Below, piece after piece: positions 6,646-13,006 of a stretch of DNA of 20,569 bases. Position 1 is the stretch's first letter; each line of letters begins with the position of its first letter. The translations under genes and the position numbers were made by a program. Under the pieces are notes generated by a model. That model saw only the letters and a program-made list of their open reading frames with translations, was not told where the DNA came from and did not search any database. The stretch comes from JBFMFE01 sp040752295. GTDB taxonomy: Bacteria; UBP15; UBA6099; JBFMBQ01. Where the stretch lies: the NCBI GenBank assembly GCA_040752295.1, contig JBFMFE010000196.1, positions 1 to 20,569 of the forward strand, read 5' to 3'.

Positions 6646-8070
6646 TCAGCGTCCCATGAACTCCATTATACCCCCGGCGATGCCCTCGGCGAGCTTCCCC
6701 CGGAAACTCTCCTGCGCGAGGAGCGCGGCTTCCGCGGGGTTTGTGAGGTACGCGCCCTCGACGAGGACCGCCGGGCGGCGCGTCTGCCTTATCACCGCGA
6801 ACGACGCGAAAACGGTCTCGCCCGGTCCGCGCCCGTCGCCGCTCCCGATGCGCCGGACGATCGCCTCGGCGAGCCGGCGGCTTATGGGATCGTACCAGTA
6901 AACCTCCGCGCCACTCCTCGACTTGTCGGTGTCCCCGTTGAGATGTATGGACACGAAGAGGTCGGCGCCTGCGGCGTCGGCGAACTCCACCCTGCGCGTC
7001 AGGTCCATCATCGCGTCCGTGTTTCCCTCGCGCGTCATCATCACCCTGATCCCCGCCTCTTCGAGAACGCGCCTTGTCCGCCGGGCGACGTCGAGAACGA
7101 GGTCCGCCTCGTGCAGCTTCCCGTCCGGGCTGTGCGCGCCCTCGCGGTAGCCTTTCCTGTGCGGGGGCGGTTCGCCGTGACCGGGGTCGAGCACGACCAG
7201 CGGCGGCACGGCGAAACCCGTCTTCACATCGAGCGCGAACTTCGAGCCGCTCATTTCGGCGGAGTACCCCGTCGGCGCGCCGAAAGCGTAAACGACGCCG
7301 GAAAGCGTGGAGGACGGCACGTCGCATTGAAGGTCGGCGCCCGGCGTCGTATAACTCACGGCGAAGAACTCGTCAGGCAGCCCCTCGCATTCGATGCCGT
7401 AGAGTCTGAACCAGACCAGCCCCGGTTCCACCGAGGCGCGCGCCGCGAATGGAACGGGGCGCTCGATGCCGAATTCGAGACGCCGCGAGCGGTCGCCGCT
7501 GAAGTGCTCCACGCTCAGGACCGCGCTCGGGCGGGGCGGCGCCTCCTCCGCGCCAAGAGGTCGGAGCGCCTCGTCGTACACCCACCCCCACTCCCACGGC
7601 GAAAGCTCCACGCGCAGCCAGTGGAAAACGGCGTCCGTGATCCTCACCGCCGTGCCCTTCACCGCCTCCCCCCACCGCGTCGCGTCCCTCTTCGCCTGGA
7701 GACCGCCGTAGGGCGTGTTCCTCACAGTCGCGGCTTCGGCGATGACGACGCCGTAAACAGGCGCGCCGGCAGCGACACGGAAATCCTCGCCGAAGCCCGG
7801 AGGAACCGCCGCCGGCGCGGGCGCCTCCCGCGCCAGCCAGCCCGCGACCCAGCCCTCGACCCCGTTGCGAAGCGCCACCCTGTACCACCCGTCCTTCTCT
7901 TCCAACGCCCTGACGCGCTGCCCCCGGAAAAGGCGCGCGTCAATCTCACCGGCGCCCGGCTCGCGGGAAAGAACGGTCTCGCCCGTCGTCACCTCGAGTA
8001 TTTTTTCGAGAGCCGCCGCGGGGGCGGCGCACATAAGAACGGCTGCGATGAAAAACGCCGCTTTCCTCAT
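6646..8070 (-). CDS. N-acetylmuramoyl-L-alanine amidase with SH3-like domains
   Basis: A 474-residue secreted zinc amidase (Amidase_3) that cuts the bond between N-acetylmuramic acid and L-alanine in peptidoglycan. A signal peptide (1-20, ending APAAA) is followed by two bacterial SH3-like segments (about 25-80, ending GVEGWVAGWLA, and about 105-170, with ATVRNTPYGG and WGWVYD), then an AMIN-like beta region (about 183-285). The catalytic domain spans about 290-473: His298 in LDPGHGE, Glu321 in LHEADLVLDVA and His376 in SIHLNGD are zinc ligands, and Glu438 in LVEGAYLTNPAE is catalytic. No lipobox is convincing (VLMC has Met at -1). The ATG lacks a clear Shine-Dalgarno sequence. It probably acts in cell separation or wall remodelling. 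Confidence 0.9.
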   Translation of the reverse strand: MRKAAFFIAAVLMCAAPAAALEKILEVTTGETVLSREPGAGEIDARLFRGQRVRALEEKDGWYRVALRNGVEGWVAGWLAREAPAPAAVPPGFGEDFRVAAGAPVYGVVIAEAATVRNTPYGGLQAKRDATRWGEAVKGTAVRITDAVFHWLRVELSPWEWGWVYDEALRPLGAEEAPPRPSAVLSVEHFSGDRSRRLEFGIERPVPFAARASVEPGLVWFRLYGIECEGLPDEFFAVSYTTPGADLQCDVPSSTLSGVVYAFGAPTGYSAEMSGSKFALDVKTGFAVPPLVVLDPGHGEPPPHRKGYREGAHSPDGKLHEADLVLDVARRTRRVLEEAGIRVMMTREGNTDAMMDLTRRVEFADAAGADLFVSIHLNGDTDKSRSGAEVYWYDPISRRLAEAIVRRIGSGDGRGPGETVFASFAVIRQTRRPAVLVEGAYLTNPAEAALLAQESFRGKLAEGIAGGIMEFMGR

Positions 8071-8083
8071 GGTCCAGACGATG

Positions 8084-8089
8084 ATTATA
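8084..8089 (-). promoter_or_regulatory. TATAAT close to the amidase start
   Basis: A perfect minus-strand TATAAT 13 bases before the amidase ATG. If used as -10, transcription would start within about 5-8 bases of the ATG, giving an almost leaderless message. This agrees with the absent ribosome binding site, but there is no good -35. Confidence 0.3.
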
Positions 8090-8191
8090 CAACGGAGGGC
8101 GGCGGCGCGGCGAGGGAAAAACCCGCAACGCGGCGTTTCGCCGGGTCGGATTGCGGCGGCTCGACAACTCTCCGGATTACGTCAACGGCTC

Positions 8192-9556
8192 TCAGATCAT
8201 CTTCAACGACCGGGATACGTGGTCGTAGCAGCTTGAGTTTTTTCCCCTTTCGCTGATTATGATTGCGCGGTTGACCATGTCGTGAACGCCGCCGACTTCA
8301 ACGTTCATCCCGTGGTATTCCATGAGCTGAGTGAGCTGGCGCTTGCAGTTTGCGCATGGGGAGGCGACGTACGCCGCGCCGGTCGCCTTGATCTGCTCGA
8401 GTTTTTTCCTGCCGGAGACGTTCATTCTGAACTCACGGATGGTGTCCATCGCCGAGAGTCCGCCGCCGCCGCCGCAGCACCAGTTCTCCGCGCCGGAGGG
8501 AAGCATTTCCCGGAAATCGGCGCAGGTCGCTTTCATAATGATCCGCGGCTCCCCGCTGATGCCGCAGCTTCTGCCGAAGTTGCACGGGTCGTGATACGTT
8601 GCCGGTTTGGCGTTGCGGGACCTGTCAAACTCCAATTTTCCCTGTTTTATGACGTCCGCTGTAAACTGCAGGCAGTTTATGATTTTGAATGGAAGGTCTC
8701 CCCACCATCTCTGCTTTTCCATCATGAATTTCATGATGCGGTGGGCGTGGCCGCATTCCCCCATCATCAGCACATTGCAGCCCAGTCTCCGTGCTTCCTC
8801 GACGTACTGCTTGTTCTCCGCTTTCATGGCGGCGTCGTCCCCCGTGAAAAGACCGTAATTCGCGCCGTCGAAATGTGTCGAACTGGTGGTCCACTCGACG
8901 CCGAGAACGTAAAACACCTTTGCGATGCCCATCAGCGCCTCGGGATTCACCAGCACGTCGCCCGACGGGGGAACGAAAAAGACTTCCGAGCCTTTCTTGT
9001 CTATTGGGATAGGGACGTCAATGCCGCAGTCTTCCTTGATTTCGCCTTCCAGAAACTTGACCGTGTCTATAAAACCCTCCGGCGTGCATCCGTCCGTGTT
9101 GCCGGTGGAAAGAGAGATGTTCGTCACGTCAATGAGCCTCTGGGGTGTGAGTCCGAGTTTGTGAAGAATCGCCCGCCCCTTCCTTGTGGACACCGAGTGG
9201 TCTATCCCCATCGGACAGAACAGCGCGCACCGACGGCACCCGGTGCACTCATAGAACATCTCCGACCAGTCCTTCATCGCGACGTCGCTCACGCGCCCGT
9301 TCCCGGTAATCGCGTTCGCTATCCTTCCGGTGAGCGTGAAATTGCGCCTGTAAACCTTCCGCAGCAGGTCGGTTCTGAGTACCGGGTTGTACCGTGAGTC
9401 CGCCTTTCCCTGGTAAACCGGGCAGACCCCGGCGCAGGTGCCGCATCGGGCGCATATCTCCATCGCCACGCGAAGCGGCGCGGGTCCGTTCCTGATGCTG
9501 CCGATTTCTCTTATTACGACTTCGCCTGCTTCCCGTCCTTCTTTTGCGGCTTTCAT
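8192..9556 (-). CDS. Fe-S CCG-domain oxidoreductase subunit (DsrK/TmcB/HdrD-like)
   Basis: A 454-residue protein. Two classical [4Fe-4S] motifs lie at Cys35/38/41/45 (CARCGTCAGVCP) and Cys104/107/110/114 (CTGCRRCALFCP). The C-terminal half carries a cysteine-rich CCG domain: DPCNFGRSCG, then NWCCGGGGG, then PCANC, the binding pattern for the special cluster of heterodisulfide-reductase-type subunits. A weaker first CCG half has only ECGHAH. Such cytoplasmic subunits (HdrD, DsrK, TmcB) pass electrons between a membrane cytochrome b and a thiol/disulfide partner such as DsrC. AAGGAGGT sits 8 bases before the ATG and overlaps the stop of the cytochrome b gene (6-base gap), so the two are tightly coupled. 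I place it in the DsrK/TmcB group but not in a specific subfamily. Confidence 0.85.
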   Translation of the reverse strand: MKAAKEGREAGEVVIREIGSIRNGPAPLRVAMEICARCGTCAGVCPVYQGKADSRYNPVLRTDLLRKVYRRNFTLTGRIANAITGNGRVSDVAMKDWSEMFYECTGCRRCALFCPMGIDHSVSTRKGRAILHKLGLTPQRLIDVTNISLSTGNTDGCTPEGFIDTVKFLEGEIKEDCGIDVPIPIDKKGSEVFFVPPSGDVLVNPEALMGIAKVFYVLGVEWTTSSTHFDGANYGLFTGDDAAMKAENKQYVEEARRLGCNVLMMGECGHAHRIMKFMMEKQRWWGDLPFKIINCLQFTADVIKQGKLEFDRSRNAKPATYHDPCNFGRSCGISGEPRIIMKATCADFREMLPSGAENWCCGGGGGLSAMDTIREFRMNVSGRKKLEQIKATGAAYVASPCANCKRQLTQLMEYHGMNVEVGGVHDMVNRAIIISERGKNSSCYDHVSRSLKMI

Positions 9557-9562
9557 TCCGAT

Positions 9563-10258
9563 TTACCTCCTTTGCAGTGCGGTCTGCGTGAAGAAAATTC
9601 CACCGAAGTGCAGCAGCTTGGAATAAGGCATGTATATGAACAGTGCCTGTCCGAGAAGAAAATGAAGAAGAAACCAGCCGTTCTGGGGAGGCGGCGAAGG
9701 GCGGAGCGCGACAAGGGACGCAAAGTACGACCTTGTCAGTTCGAGATCGAAATGACCGACGAACCGCATGGCGTTGCCGGTCATCAGGATGCCAAGAAGC
9801 AACAACAGAACGAACCAGTCGCCGGACTCGGTTATCTCACGCACCCGCCGTATGGTCAGACGCCTGAACGCAAGAAATAAAAGCGCCGCCATGATCATGA
9901 TTCCGGCGGCGCCGCCCACAGCCGCCGACATCGAATCCGCGTTTATCCCCAGCGCGTTCCACAGCCCCGGAAAGTCCGTAACCACACGGACGTGTCCGAT
10001 AAGGATAAGCGCAAGCATGGCGTGGAATATCCACGCGCCCGTCCACAGCGCCTTGTCTCCCCTGAACAGACCGGGAAACAAAAAAGCGGCTTTCAAAACG
10101 CCCAGGAACTCCGCTCCGGGTTCGGGCGCCGGGAACAGCGTCATCTTCGGAATGGGCAGCTTTCGCCATGTCATGAGGCGGTACGTCAGCCCTCCGACGA
10201 AGACCGTTAAAGTTACCGGCGGGAGGAGGATGCCGACGGCATATCCCAGCGTGTCCAT
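9563..10258 (-). CDS. Membrane cytochrome b subunit (DsrM/TmcC/NarI-like)
   Basis: A 231-residue integral membrane protein with five to six hydrophobic helices (about 5-25, 73-93, 112-131, 146-163, 195-212). His79 and His89 in WIFHAMLALILIGHVRVV and His199 and His217 in WFLLHFLLGQ and SKLLHFGG are candidate haem ligands, matching the respiratory cytochrome b fold of NarI, DsrM and TmcC. It would oxidise or reduce menaquinone and exchange electrons with the adjacent Fe-S subunit. The frame is open to 10381, but ATG 10258 is chosen because AAAGGAGA lies just upstream and the extra 41 residues are unlike a membrane protein. It sits between the dsrC-like gene (59-base gap) and the Fe-S gene. Confidence 0.85.
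   Translation of the reverse strand: MDTLGYAVGILLPPVTLTVFVGGLTYRLMTWRKLPIPKMTLFPAPEPGAEFLGVLKAAFLFPGLFRGDKALWTGAWIFHAMLALILIGHVRVVTDFPGLWNALGINADSMSAAVGGAAGIMIMAALLFLAFRRLTIRRVREITESGDWFVLLLLLGILMTGNAMRFVGHFDLELTRSYFASLVALRPSPPPQNGWFLLHFLLGQALFIYMPYSKLLHFGGIFFTQTALQRR
9565..9572 (-). promoter_or_regulatory. Full Shine-Dalgarno sequence at the Fe-S subunit start
   Basis: AAGGAGGT on the minus strand, the complete anti-16S complement, 8 bases before ATG 9556. It begins on the last base of the upstream stop codon region, supporting translational coupling. Confidence 0.85.
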
Positions 10259-10317
10259 TTCAATGTCTCCTTTCCGGTTTGAAATCCGACATTCACCGCA
10301 AACCCCCGGCGGAATAC

Positions 10318-10635
10318 TTAAATGCATCCCGGCGGACGCGGCAGTCCCGCGAGCCTGTACGCGCCCCGCACCACACCGCACGGGAAATACTCGCAGATGC
10401 GCTTCATGCTCAGTCCGGTAGCCCTGTGGATGGCGTAAACCGGCGGTCCGGTCCCGTGTCTCATGTAGTATTCCCTGACGAACTCGATCACCCTCCAGTG
10501 CCCTTCATGGAGCGGACCTATCTCGTTTCTGCGGGCTAGTTCCTCCGCCGTCTCCCTGCTCCAGCTCGAAATTTCCGACAGGAATCCGTCGGCGCCCACG
10601 CCGGCGTGCGTCCGGACGTTCGTCAGCTCTTCCAT
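10318..10635 (-). CDS. DsrC/TusE-family sulfur carrier protein, single C-terminal cysteine
   Basis: A 105-residue protein of the DsrC/TusE family: DGFLSEISSWSRETAEELA (17-35), then HWRVIEFVREYYMRHGTGPPVYAIHR (46-71) and the C-terminal arm GAYRLAGLPRPPGCI. The penultimate cysteine (Cys104) that carries persulfide is present. The position 11 residues earlier, which is Cys in true DsrC and non-Cys in TusE, is Tyr93. Two additional cysteines, Cys81 and Cys86 (CEYFPCG), lie just before it and are unusual. The loop before the arm is about seven residues shorter than I recall for E. coli TusE. AGGAGGG precedes the ATG by 8 bases. As first gene of an operon with DsrM- and DsrK-like subunits it should act as their thiol partner, although its residues are TusE-like. 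Confidence 0.88.
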   Translation of the reverse strand: MEELTNVRTHAGVGADGFLSEISSWSRETAEELARRNEIGPLHEGHWRVIEFVREYYMRHGTGPPVYAIHRATGLSMKRICEYFPCGVVRGAYRLAGLPRPPGCI

Positions 10636-10668
10636 CAGGATTTCCCTCCTTATACCCGCGCTTTTGTC

Positions 10669-10697
10669 TTGACGTTCCGCTCACGTCCGGATAAAAT
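10669..10697 (+). promoter_or_regulatory. Sigma70-type promoter of a candidate small RNA
   Basis: TTGACG (10669-10674), a 17-base spacer and TAAAAT (10692-10697) on the plus strand. It points away from the dsrC-like operon and has no protein gene downstream before a terminator. Confidence 0.65.
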
Positions 10698-10703
10698 GAG
10701 AAA

Positions 10704-10787
10704 CAACACCGTCATGGGCGGAAACGCCTGTGACGCAACTTAACGGGGCTGGACTGATGGTTTGGCGCCTGAAGTCCAGCCTTTTTT
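10704..10787 (+). ncRNA. Candidate small RNA divergent from the dsrC-like operon
   Basis: A predicted transcript of about 85 bases, bounded by a good promoter at 10669-10697 and an intrinsic terminator ending at 10787. It starts with a single-stranded A/C-rich leader. A 10-bp hairpin follows, with arms GTCATGGGCG (10711-10720) and CGCCTGTGAC (10725-10734) around a GAAA tetraloop, then the linker GCAACTTAACGG, then the terminator stem. A 9-codon reading frame (ATG 10714 to TAA 10743) exists but has no ribosome binding site and lies within the hairpin. The RNA converges with the 3' end of the HTH regulator gene and could be antisense to its trailer or to read-through into dsrC. I recognise no known family. 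Confidence 0.55.
10747..10787 (+). terminator. Rho-independent terminator of the small RNA
   Basis: A perfect 9-bp stem GGCTGGACT (10747-10755) and AGTCCAGCC (10773-10781), a 17-base loop containing the palindrome GGCGCC, then six T (10782-10787). There is no T-run on the other side, so it works only for plus-strand transcription. Confidence 0.85.
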
Positions 10788-10808
10788 ACCTTGTTTCTTG
10801 AACGTCAG

Positions 10809-11615
10809 TCAGTTGCCCGACTGAACGCCATATCGAAAAGACCGGCATCCATCGCGGTCTTTGAGAAATTCCTCGAGGTCCCTGAGATTAAAGGGATGCC
10901 GAATCCTCACTGTTCCGGGAAAGGAAATGGAAAGCCGCCGTGTCGGCGTCGCGAGGATTATCGTGTTGCCGGCAATCCTTGGATCGTTGGCAAGATGATG
11001 GCACAGTTCGCGGCACTTTTCCTCCTGCATGGCGCAGTCAACCACAACGTAATCGGGACGGAAACGGTCAATTAAAAAGGAGCATTCGTACTCGCAGCTC
11101 GCGAATTGAAGACGGAACCTCCCCCCCTCGTTATTTCCGCCGAGTTGAGATTTCAAATCGTCGTTGTCGGTAATCACAAGCACCTCGAACGGTTTCCCGA
11201 GATGATACCGGAAGTATGCGCACTTGTCGCATGAGCTTGCACAGGACATCCCGTTGAAACCCACGTCCTTTGAAAGGTGGCTCATTTCGAAGCATTTCAA
11301 TGCTTTTGCACGGTAAACAAGGCATTTCCCGCACGGTTCATTTATTCCGGTCTCTTTTGAGAAATATTCCCAGCAGTAAAGGAGTCCGCCCGATGGCGGC
11401 GGAGGGTTCTGTCGCGGCGCCGTCGTCAACCCGGACTGATTGTGGAACGCGATTACATCCTCATGAAGAACACGATAATGCCCTCCGGCGGTACGCACGG
11501 CGGGAATCTTTCCGCGTTTTATCCATTTCAGAACCGTATCGGGCGTTACCGATAACAAACATGACGCCTGCCCTGTTGATAAGTACTGCGTTTTTGACCC
11601 GATAGATTGCGCCAT
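10809..11615 (-). CDS. HTH regulator with cysteine-rich centre and receiver-like C-terminus
   Basis: A 268-residue protein from ATG 11615. Residues about 11-58 form a MerR/excisionase-type winged HTH (YLSTGQASCLLSVTPDTVLKW, then RGKIPAVRTAGGHYRV). After a proline-rich linker (PPPPSGG), residues 80-135 hold Cys81, 95, 98, 108, 125, 129 and 132, spaced as possible metal or Fe-S ligands. Residues about 143-255 resemble a response-regulator receiver: FEVLVITDNDD supplies the acidic cluster, Asp193 in DYVVVDCAM sits at the phosphoacceptor position, and RHPFN replaces the usual KPF lysine, so it is probably degenerate. There are 14 cysteines in total. Upstream in-frame starts (GTG 11678, ATG 11648) overlap the promoter and are less likely. 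Its place upstream of the dsrC-like operon suggests a redox- or sulfur-responsive regulator of it. Confidence 0.7.
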   Translation of the reverse strand: MAQSIGSKTQYLSTGQASCLLSVTPDTVLKWIKRGKIPAVRTAGGHYRVLHEDVIAFHNQSGLTTAPRQNPPPPSGGLLYCWEYFSKETGINEPCGKCLVYRAKALKCFEMSHLSKDVGFNGMSCASSCDKCAYFRYHLGKPFEVLVITDNDDLKSQLGGNNEGGRFRLQFASCEYECSFLIDRFRPDYVVVDCAMQEEKCRELCHHLANDPRIAGNTIILATPTRRLSISFPGTVRIRHPFNLRDLEEFLKDRDGCRSFRYGVQSGN

Positions 11616-11642
11616 GCGCTTACACCGAAGCTGTCGGCTTTT

Positions 11643-11657
11643 ATCCATTTTATGGAT
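11643..11657. promoter_or_regulatory. Palindrome overlapping the regulator gene's -10 region
   Basis: ATCCAT and ATGGAT arms separated by three T, within an AT-rich TTTTATCC...GGATTTTATG context. Its position over the -10 element suits an operator for autoregulation. Alternatively it is simply AT-rich promoter DNA. Confidence 0.4.
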
Positions 11658-11674
11658 TTTATGTATTTTGTCAA
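11647..11674 (-). promoter_or_regulatory. Sigma70-type promoter of the HTH regulator gene
   Basis: Minus-strand TTGACA (11674-11669), a 16-base spacer, TAAAAT (11652-11647). Transcription would start near 11640, downstream of the GTG 11678 and ATG 11648 candidates, which favours translation from ATG 11615. Confidence 0.6.
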
Positions 11675-12051
11675 ACACCGAAAAAATATTTTAAAATAAG
11701 CATTTTGACGATATTCGGTGAATGGACGGAAAAAATCCTTCTTAACATTATTTTTAACTTTAATTCAATGGATAACGATTGATTTGTGCCGTTTTTATAG
11801 TAACCATAACACACTCCGTCGGAACAGCAGTACTCGTACGAACAATAGTATTCGCCGTCAGGGTCATAGCTGTAATGAACCGCGTTGATAAAGTATTCCG
11901 AGCCGATCCGCAGCGGTTTCAGCGGTTTGAAACCGTGGCCGGCGCCTATAAAAAGGAATTGAAACTGTTTGTCGTCAACTACGGCGGTCCATACCATGTC
12001 GCTTCGCGCGTCGCCCACGTTCGCCCTTACCCACGTGACGCCCTGCGACAT
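11671..12051 (-). CDS. Possible orphan Tyr/Cys-rich protein or gene remnant
   Basis: The minus-strand frame that ends at 11671 is open for 126 codons from ATG 12051. It reads like protein rather than noise in parts: GDARSDMVWTAVVDDKQFQF, then GSEYFINAVHYSYDPDGEYY, then CSYEYCCSDGVCYGYY. No convincing ribosome binding site precedes 12051, the frame continues upstream across the echA promoter into echA, and the last 30 residues are AT-rich. It may be the decayed end of a gene or a chance frame. Family not recognised. Confidence 0.25.
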   Translation of the reverse strand: MSQGVTWVRANVGDARSDMVWTAVVDDKQFQFLFIGAGHGFKPLKPLRIGSEYFINAVHYSYDPDGEYYCSYEYCCSDGVCYGYYKNGTNQSLSIELKLKIMLRRIFSVHSPNIVKMLILKYFFGV

Positions 12052-12082
12052 TTGAAGTGAATCGGCGGAAACTCCGCGCGCG

Positions 12083-12110
12083 TTTACAACCTTCACCGCG
12101 TTGTGATAAT
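12083..12110 (+). promoter_or_regulatory. Promoter of the enoyl-CoA hydratase gene
   Basis: TTTACA (12083-12088), a 16-base spacer, GATAAT (12105-12110) preceded by TG one base upstream (extended -10). The leader is about 26 bases, with AGGGAGG shortly before ATG 12143. Confidence 0.55.
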
Positions 12111-12142
12111 ATCGCCATGCATAAAACGAAGGGAGGCGTATC

Positions 12143-12946
12143 ATGGCTCTTGTCTTTGAAAAGAAAAACGGCATCGCGTACCTGACGCTCAACCGCCCGG
12201 AAGTGCACAACTCGCTTGACCCGGAAACCATAGTCGAGCTGGCAGCGGCGTGGGAGGAATACAGGGACGACAGAAGCCTGCGCGTCGCGATAATCACCGG
12301 CGCGGGCGACAAGTCGTTCTGCGCCGGCGCCGACCTCGGCAAACTCATCCCCCTCATCACCGGCGCGCGCGAGCCTGAGACCGACGCCGACAGGGCGGTG
12401 AGGAACGATCCCATGCTTCCCCAGAAGGCGCTGCTGCGCGATTTCGAGCTTTACAAGCCGGTGATCGCCGCGGTCAACGGGCACGCCATCGCCGGCGGCA
12501 TGGAACTGTGCCAGGCGACCGACATAAGGATCGCCGCCGAAAACGCGACGTTCGGACTCCAGGAGGTCAAGTGGGCGATCTTCCCGATGGGAGGCTCGAC
12601 GGTGCGGCTGCCCCGGCAGATTCCCTATGCGGCGGCGATGGAGATACTCCTCACGGGCGAGCGCGTGGACGCGCGCGAGGCGCACCGCCTCGGATTCGTC
12701 AACCGCGTCGTCCCGCTGAACGGACTGATGGACGAGGCGCAGACGGTGGCGCGGCGGATATGCGACTGCGGTCCGCTCGCCGTGCAGGCGATCAAGAAGG
12801 CCGTCGTCATCAACACCGGACGCCCGCTGAAGGAAGGGCTTCAGAAGGAACTCGAGATCGGGCTGCCGGTCTTCTCGACAAAAGACGCGCGCGAGGGTCC
12901 GCGGGCTTTCAAGGAAAAGCGCAAACCCGACTACACCGGCGAGTGA
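12143..12946 (+). CDS. Enoyl-CoA hydratase/isomerase (crotonase family)
   Basis: A 267-residue crotonase. It has VHNSLDPE near the start, SFCAGADLGKL for the CoA-adenine/oxyanion region, and the signature GHAIAGGMELCQATDIRIAA followed by FGLQEVKWAIFPMGGSTVRL. Both acidic residues of hydratases are present (Glu in GGMEL and Glu in LQEVKW), so syn-hydration of a trans-2-enoyl-CoA is the best prediction. The family also includes isomerases and lyases with similar sites. FSTKDAREGPRAFKEKRKPDY is the usual C-terminal helix. An AGGGAGG site and its own promoter lie upstream. It appears monocistronic and converges on leuS. The pathway (fatty-acid, amino-acid or aromatic degradation) cannot be read from context. 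Confidence 0.9.
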   Translation: MALVFEKKNGIAYLTLNRPEVHNSLDPETIVELAAAWEEYRDDRSLRVAIITGAGDKSFCAGADLGKLIPLITGAREPETDADRAVRNDPMLPQKALLRDFELYKPVIAAVNGHAIAGGMELCQATDIRIAAENATFGLQEVKWAIFPMGGSTVRLPRQIPYAAAMEILLTGERVDAREAHRLGFVNRVVPLNGLMDEAQTVARRICDCGPLAVQAIKKAVVINTGRPLKEGLQKELEIGLPVFSTKDAREGPRAFKEKRKPDYTGE

Positions 12947-12979
12947 CGACGGCGTTCCGCCGCCGCCGCGCGGAATGAA

Positions 12980-13006
12980 CCGCGTCGGCTCCCCTCCGCG
13001 GCTTTT
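12980..13006 (+). terminator. Weak terminator-like hairpin after the hydratase gene
   Basis: CCGCG (12980-12984) and CGCGG (12997-13001) with a 12-base loop, followed by CTTTT. The stem is short and the T-run brief. Confidence 0.3.

Noticed and set aside
6235..8256. 673-codon plus-strand open frame
   Set aside because: It lies opposite the coiled-coil and amidase genes, both with clear family motifs; its translation is arginine-rich and low-complexity, typical of a GC-rich antisense frame.
8282..9397. 371-codon plus-strand open frame
   Set aside because: It lies opposite the Fe-S CCG subunit, whose cysteine motifs are unmistakable.
10714..10743. Nine-residue peptide frame (MGGNACDAT) inside the small RNA
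   Set aside because: It has no ribosome binding site and its start is buried in a stable hairpin, so chance is more likely.
10698..10770. Resemblance to a class I c-di-GMP (GEMM) riboswitch: GAAA-capped hairpin followed by ACGCAA-N4-ACGGGGCT
   Set aside because: The conserved GGGCAAACC segment is missing, the bases that could replace its pairing lie at or before the predicted transcription start, and no plus-strand gene follows the terminator.
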